Source: Nocardia caishijiensis NBRC 108228 (GTDB taxonomy: Bacteria > Actinomycetota > Actinomycetes > Mycobacteriales > Mycobacteriaceae). From it: a stretch of DNA of 64,000 nt. The stretch covers positions 23,882 through 87,881 of the forward strand of contig NZ_BDBE01000016.1 of the NCBI RefSeq assembly GCF_001612825.1. The letters are read 5' to 3'. Positions 61,294-64,000 of this stretch are shown piece after piece (within the stretch, counting starts at the first letter, position 1; the number at the start of each line of letters is the position of its first letter). Under the pieces are notes generated by a model, which had not been told where the DNA came from, did not search any database, and saw nothing but the letters and a program-made list of their open reading frames with translations. The translations under genes were made by a program, and so were the position numbers.

Positions 61294-62481
61294 CTATGCG
61301 GTCGCCTCACTGGCCGCTGTCCAACGGTGAACGGCTTTGCGGAGGGCTCGATCGTCGGTGAAAGCCAACCGGCGGGCAACGGCTGATTTCGGGAGCCCTT
61401 GGGACAGCAGCAGTTTCGCGCGCTCGTAGCGCAGGCTGTCCAGCTCCGCACGCCAGGAGGTGCCGTGGTCGGCGAGGTGGCGTTGTAGGGAGCGTTCACT
61501 CATGGCCAGGGCTTTCGCCACGCGAGCGAGAGTGGGGTCGGCGGTGTCGAGGGCGGACGTGAGGGCGATGCGGAACGCATCGAGCGGATCGGCGACGGTG
61601 CGCGACGAAGCGAGGACGAGGTCGGCGTGGCTGCGCATCAGGTCGGCGAGCATCGGGTCGGCGCGGGGGAGCGGGGCGTTCGCGTCGTCGGCGTGGAACG
61701 TGATCGAGTCGGCGGCGGCACCGAATTCGATGGCGCGCGTGCCGAATACGTCGGTCAGCAGGCGGTGGTCCGGTGGCGCCGGATGTCCGAAGGTCACCTT
61801 CGTCGGGACCAGTGGGCGGCCGGTCGCCTCGCGGGCACGGCGCAGGTAATACGCCAGCACGTATTCGTTGACCGTCGAGGCGACCACCGGATCGCTCGCC
61901 GAGGTGCGGTACCCGACGGTGAGATCGGCTTCACCTGACAGATCGAAACCTTCGGCCGCGGCGGTGACCAGACGGTGGTAGGGCTGCGCGGCGCGCAACG
62001 AATCCACCAGTGTCGCACCGGTTGTCACCAGGTAGTCCCAGGTGTTCAAGGCCCCGAGCGGCGCGGCCTCGGCCACCGCGACCCCCGCGCCGGGCCGCGC
62101 GATCAACTCCCACAGCCTGAGCAGTGAACTCATCGGCAGCCGATTCAACTCACCACGCAGCACCACAGCGTCGGTGCCGGGTACGCGCGCCAGTTGTTCC
62201 TCGGCCACCCCGAGTCGCCGCGCCGTCTGCAGCAGCAGACGCACCAGGTGCACCGAAACGGTGCCGTCGACCCGACTGCCGATCCCCGCGTCCAGACCGC
62301 CAGGGACACCCTCGCGCACATCCACGGCTGGTGCGTGCGTAGCGCGCCCGGCTCCGATGCCAGGCGTGTCCGCCACACTCGCGCTCCGGGCCGGACCTGC
62401 CGCTCGGCCCCATGATCCCGCGCCGCTCACCCTGCCGACAGTACCGTTCGGTCCGCCTCGATCGAGGCGGGGCGAGCGCAT
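61294..62481 (-). CDS. AraC-family transcriptional regulator with arabinose-binding-like domain
   Basis: Up to 395 residues. The conserved part starts near GTG 62253 (MHLVRLLLQTARRLGV): an AraC arabinose-binding domain (SLLRLWELIARPG, LGALNTWDYLVTTGATLVDSLRAA, FGHPAPPDHRLLTDVFG), then the C-terminal double HTH (LARVAKALAMSERSLQRHLADHGTSWRAELDSLRYERAKLLL, KSAVARRLAFTDDRALRKAVHRW). The first 75 residues are a Gly/Ala-rich stretch probably not translated, which makes the true start uncertain. Mtb-type members control lipid or steroid genes; here the target is unknown. Divergent from lpd. Confidence 0.85.
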   Translation of the reverse strand: MRSPRLDRGGPNGTVGRVSGAGSWGRAAGPARSASVADTPGIGAGRATHAPAVDVREGVPGGLDAGIGSRVDGTVSVHLVRLLLQTARRLGVAEEQLARVPGTDAVVLRGELNRLPMSSLLRLWELIARPGAGVAVAEAAPLGALNTWDYLVTTGATLVDSLRAAQPYHRLVTAAAEGFDLSGEADLTVGYRTSASDPVVASTVNEYVLAYYLRRAREATGRPLVPTKVTFGHPAPPDHRLLTDVFGTRAIEFGAAADSITFHADDANAPLPRADPMLADLMRSHADLVLASSRTVADPLDAFRIALTSALDTADPTLARVAKALAMSERSLQRHLADHGTSWRAELDSLRYERAKLLLSQGLPKSAVARRLAFTDDRALRKAVHRWTAASEATA

Positions 62482-62540
62482 CTCAGGCGAAGTGGGGGAC
62501 GGGTGGGTGAACTCCCCGAAACAGAGTTAGGCTCGGTGAC

Positions 62541-63944
62541 GTGACTTCCCACTACGATGTCGTCGTTCTCGGCGCTGGTCCCGGCGGATATGTCGCCGCG
62601 ATCCGTGCCGCTCAACTCGGCCTGCGAACAGCGATTGTCGAGCAGAAATACTGGGGTGGCGTGTGCCTGAACGTGGGCTGCATCCCGTCCAAGGCACTGC
62701 TGCGCAACGCCGAACTGGCCCACATTTTCCACAAGGAAGCCAAGACCTTCGGCATCTCCGGTGAGGTCAGCTTCGACTTCGGCGCCGCCTTCGACCGCAG
62801 CCGCAAGGTGGCCGACGGTCGCGTCAAGGGCGTGCACTTCCTGATGAAGAAGAACAAGATCGACGAGTTCGACGGTCTCGGCACCTTCACCGGCCCGAAC
62901 TCGCTCGACGTCGCCCTCACCAAGGGCGGCAACGAGACGATCTCGTTCGACAACGTCATCATCGCCACCGGCACCACGACCAAGCTGCTGCCCGGCACCC
63001 AGCTCTCGGAGAACGTGGTCACCTACGAGGAACAGATCCTCACCCGCGACCTGCCGGGCTCGATCCTCATCGTCGGCGCGGGCGCCATCGGCATGGAGTT
63101 CGCCTACGTTCTCAAGAACTACGGCGTGGACGTGCGGATCGTCGAGTTCCTCGACCGGGCCCTGCCCAACGAGGACGTCGACGTCTCCAAGGAGATCACC
63201 AAGCAGTACAAGAAGCTCGGCATCACCATCACCACCGGTGCGGCCGTGCAGTCGATCGACGACGACGGGTCCAAGGTCACCGTCCAGATCAAGGACAACA
63301 AGTCCGGCAACGTCGAGACCGTCACCGTCGACAAGGTGCTGCAGGCCGTCGGCTTCGCGCCGCGCGTGGAGGGCTACGGCCTCGAGACCACCGGCGTGGA
63401 GCTCACCGACCGCGGTGCCATCGCGATCGACGACTACATGCGCACCAACGTGGGGCACATCTACGCCATCGGTGACGTCACCGCCAAGCTGCAGTTGGCC
63501 CACGTGGCCGAGGCGCAGGGCGTGGTCGCGGCCGAGACCATCGGCGGTGCCGAGACTATGCCGCTGGGCGACTACCGGATGATGCCGCGCGCCACTTTCT
63601 GCCAGCCGCAGGTTGCCAGCTTCGGTCTCACCGAGCAGCAGGCCCGCGACGAGGGCTACGACGTGAAGGTGGCTACTTTCCCGTTCACCGCCAACGGCAA
63701 GGCGCACGGGCTCGGTGACCCGACGGGTTTCGTGAAGCTCATCGCCGACACGACGCACGGGGAACTCATCGGTGGTCACCTCATCGGGCCCGATGTGTCC
63801 GAGCTGCTGCCGGAGCTCACGCTGGCGCAGAAGTGGGATCTGACGGTGAACGAGCTGGCTCGTAATGTGCACACGCATCCGACGCTCAGTGAGGCGTTGC
63901 AGGAAGCCATTCATGGGCTTGCGGGGCACATGATCAACTTCTGA
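62541..63944 (+). CDS. lpd: Dihydrolipoamide dehydrogenase
   Basis: A 467-residue flavoprotein that re-oxidises dihydrolipoamide in the pyruvate and other 2-oxoacid dehydrogenase complexes. FAD site [17 protein letters not shown] (8-24), redox disulfide [13 protein letters not shown] (Cys42, Cys47), NAD site [16 protein letters not shown], and the C-terminal HTHPTLSE with the catalytic His. It starts at GTG 62541. In mycobacteria the same protein (Rv0462) also serves peroxynitrite reductase with AhpC/AhpD. Confidence 0.96.
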   Translation: MTSHYDVVVLGAGPGGYVAAIRAAQLGLRTAIVEQKYWGGVCLNVGCIPSKALLRNAELAHIFHKEAKTFGISGEVSFDFGAAFDRSRKVADGRVKGVHFLMKKNKIDEFDGLGTFTGPNSLDVALTKGGNETISFDNVIIATGTTTKLLPGTQLSENVVTYEEQILTRDLPGSILIVGAGAIGMEFAYVLKNYGVDVRIVEFLDRALPNEDVDVSKEITKQYKKLGITITTGAAVQSIDDDGSKVTVQIKDNKSGNVETVTVDKVLQAVGFAPRVEGYGLETTGVELTDRGAIAIDDYMRTNVGHIYAIGDVTAKLQLAHVAEAQGVVAAETIGGAETMPLGDYRMMPRATFCQPQVASFGLTEQQARDEGYDVKVATFPFTANGKAHGLGDPTGFVKLIADTTHGELIGGHLIGPDVSELLPELTLAQKWDLTVNELARNVHTHPTLSEALQEAIHGLAGHMINF

Positions 63945-63956
63945 GTATTTGTGCAG

Positions 63957-63986
63957 GGGGCGGTTCGCGAAGTGGACCGCCCCTTT
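63957..63986 (+). terminator. Rho-independent terminator of lpd
   Basis: GGGGCGGT (63957-63964) and ACCGCCCC (63976-63983) with an 11-base loop, followed by TTT, 12 bases past the lpd stop. Confidence 0.75.
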
Positions 63987-64000
63987 GTTGTGTCTCGGTA

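Overview
The window is 64 kb of high-GC actinobacterial chromosome, most likely Nocardia or a close mycolata relative. The evidence is uniform GC-rich third codon positions, many GTG starts, mycobacterial-type protein families (LytR_C/VirR-like, Mycobacterium-type SodC, DUF3263, GroEL2 ending in GMGGMDF) and a gene order recalling the M. tuberculosis Rv0427c-Rv0462 segment: xthA, GNAT, def, DUF3263, LytR_C protein, sodC, carboxylate-amine ligase, CDC48-like ATPase, psd/pssA, groEL2 and lpd. Accessory blocks have been inserted into this conserved frame. No rRNA, tRNA, CRISPR array, phage gene or insertion sequence was seen.

Layout. 1-6.4 kb is the conserved housekeeping block (exonuclease III, acetyltransferase, peptide deformylase, DUF3263, LytR_C protein, lipoprotein SodC, YbdK-like ligase, PAP2 phosphatase). 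6.4-12.3 kb is a complete Mrp cation/proton antiporter operon (mrpA with fused MrpB domain, then C-D-E-F-G), every junction a 4-bp stop/start overlap. 12.4-16.8 kb holds a polytopic membrane protein, a double-AAA ATPase, a lipoprotein and a UBP-type zinc-finger protein. 16.8-20.2 kb is a cytosolic cNMP-domain histidine kinase next to a response regulator fused to a thioredoxin-reductase-like flavoprotein. 20.4-25.9 kb has fabH, a GlsB-like membrane protein, psd-pssA, and an ECF41 sigma factor in front of its probable target flavoprotein. 25.9-30 kb carries a ClpC2-like regulator with tandem operators and groEL2 behind two CIRCE elements.

30-39 kb is a mosaic of small regulated units: a MazEF-type toxin-antitoxin pair, TetR, MarR and MocR regulators, alpha/beta hydrolases, SRPBCC proteins, an SMP-30-like lipoprotein and a 40-residue orphan peptide gene. 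Several have clear palindromes in their promoters. 39-49 kb reads as an organosulfur scavenging locus: two flavin monooxygenases and a sulfurtransferase on the minus strand diverge from a second sulfurtransferase and a Dpp-type ABC importer. Directly after it, 49-55.6 kb carries an AfsA (gamma-butyrolactone synthase) homologue, HAD phosphatase, FAD monooxygenase, MFS exporter, P450 and ArsR regulator, which looks like a small signalling-molecule or butenolide cluster. 55.6-64 kb returns to scattered metabolic genes (S9 peptidase, AMIN-like secreted protein, M19 dipeptidase, MDR reductase, RibD-like protein, AraC regulator) and ends with lpd.

A recurrent oddity is repetitive Ser/Thr/Gly/Asp/His-rich segments inserted into otherwise ordinary enzymes (flavoprotein at 24.6 kb, sulfurtransferases at 41.2 and 42.5 kb, FAD monooxygenase at 51 kb) and long disordered N-termini on both ABC permeases.
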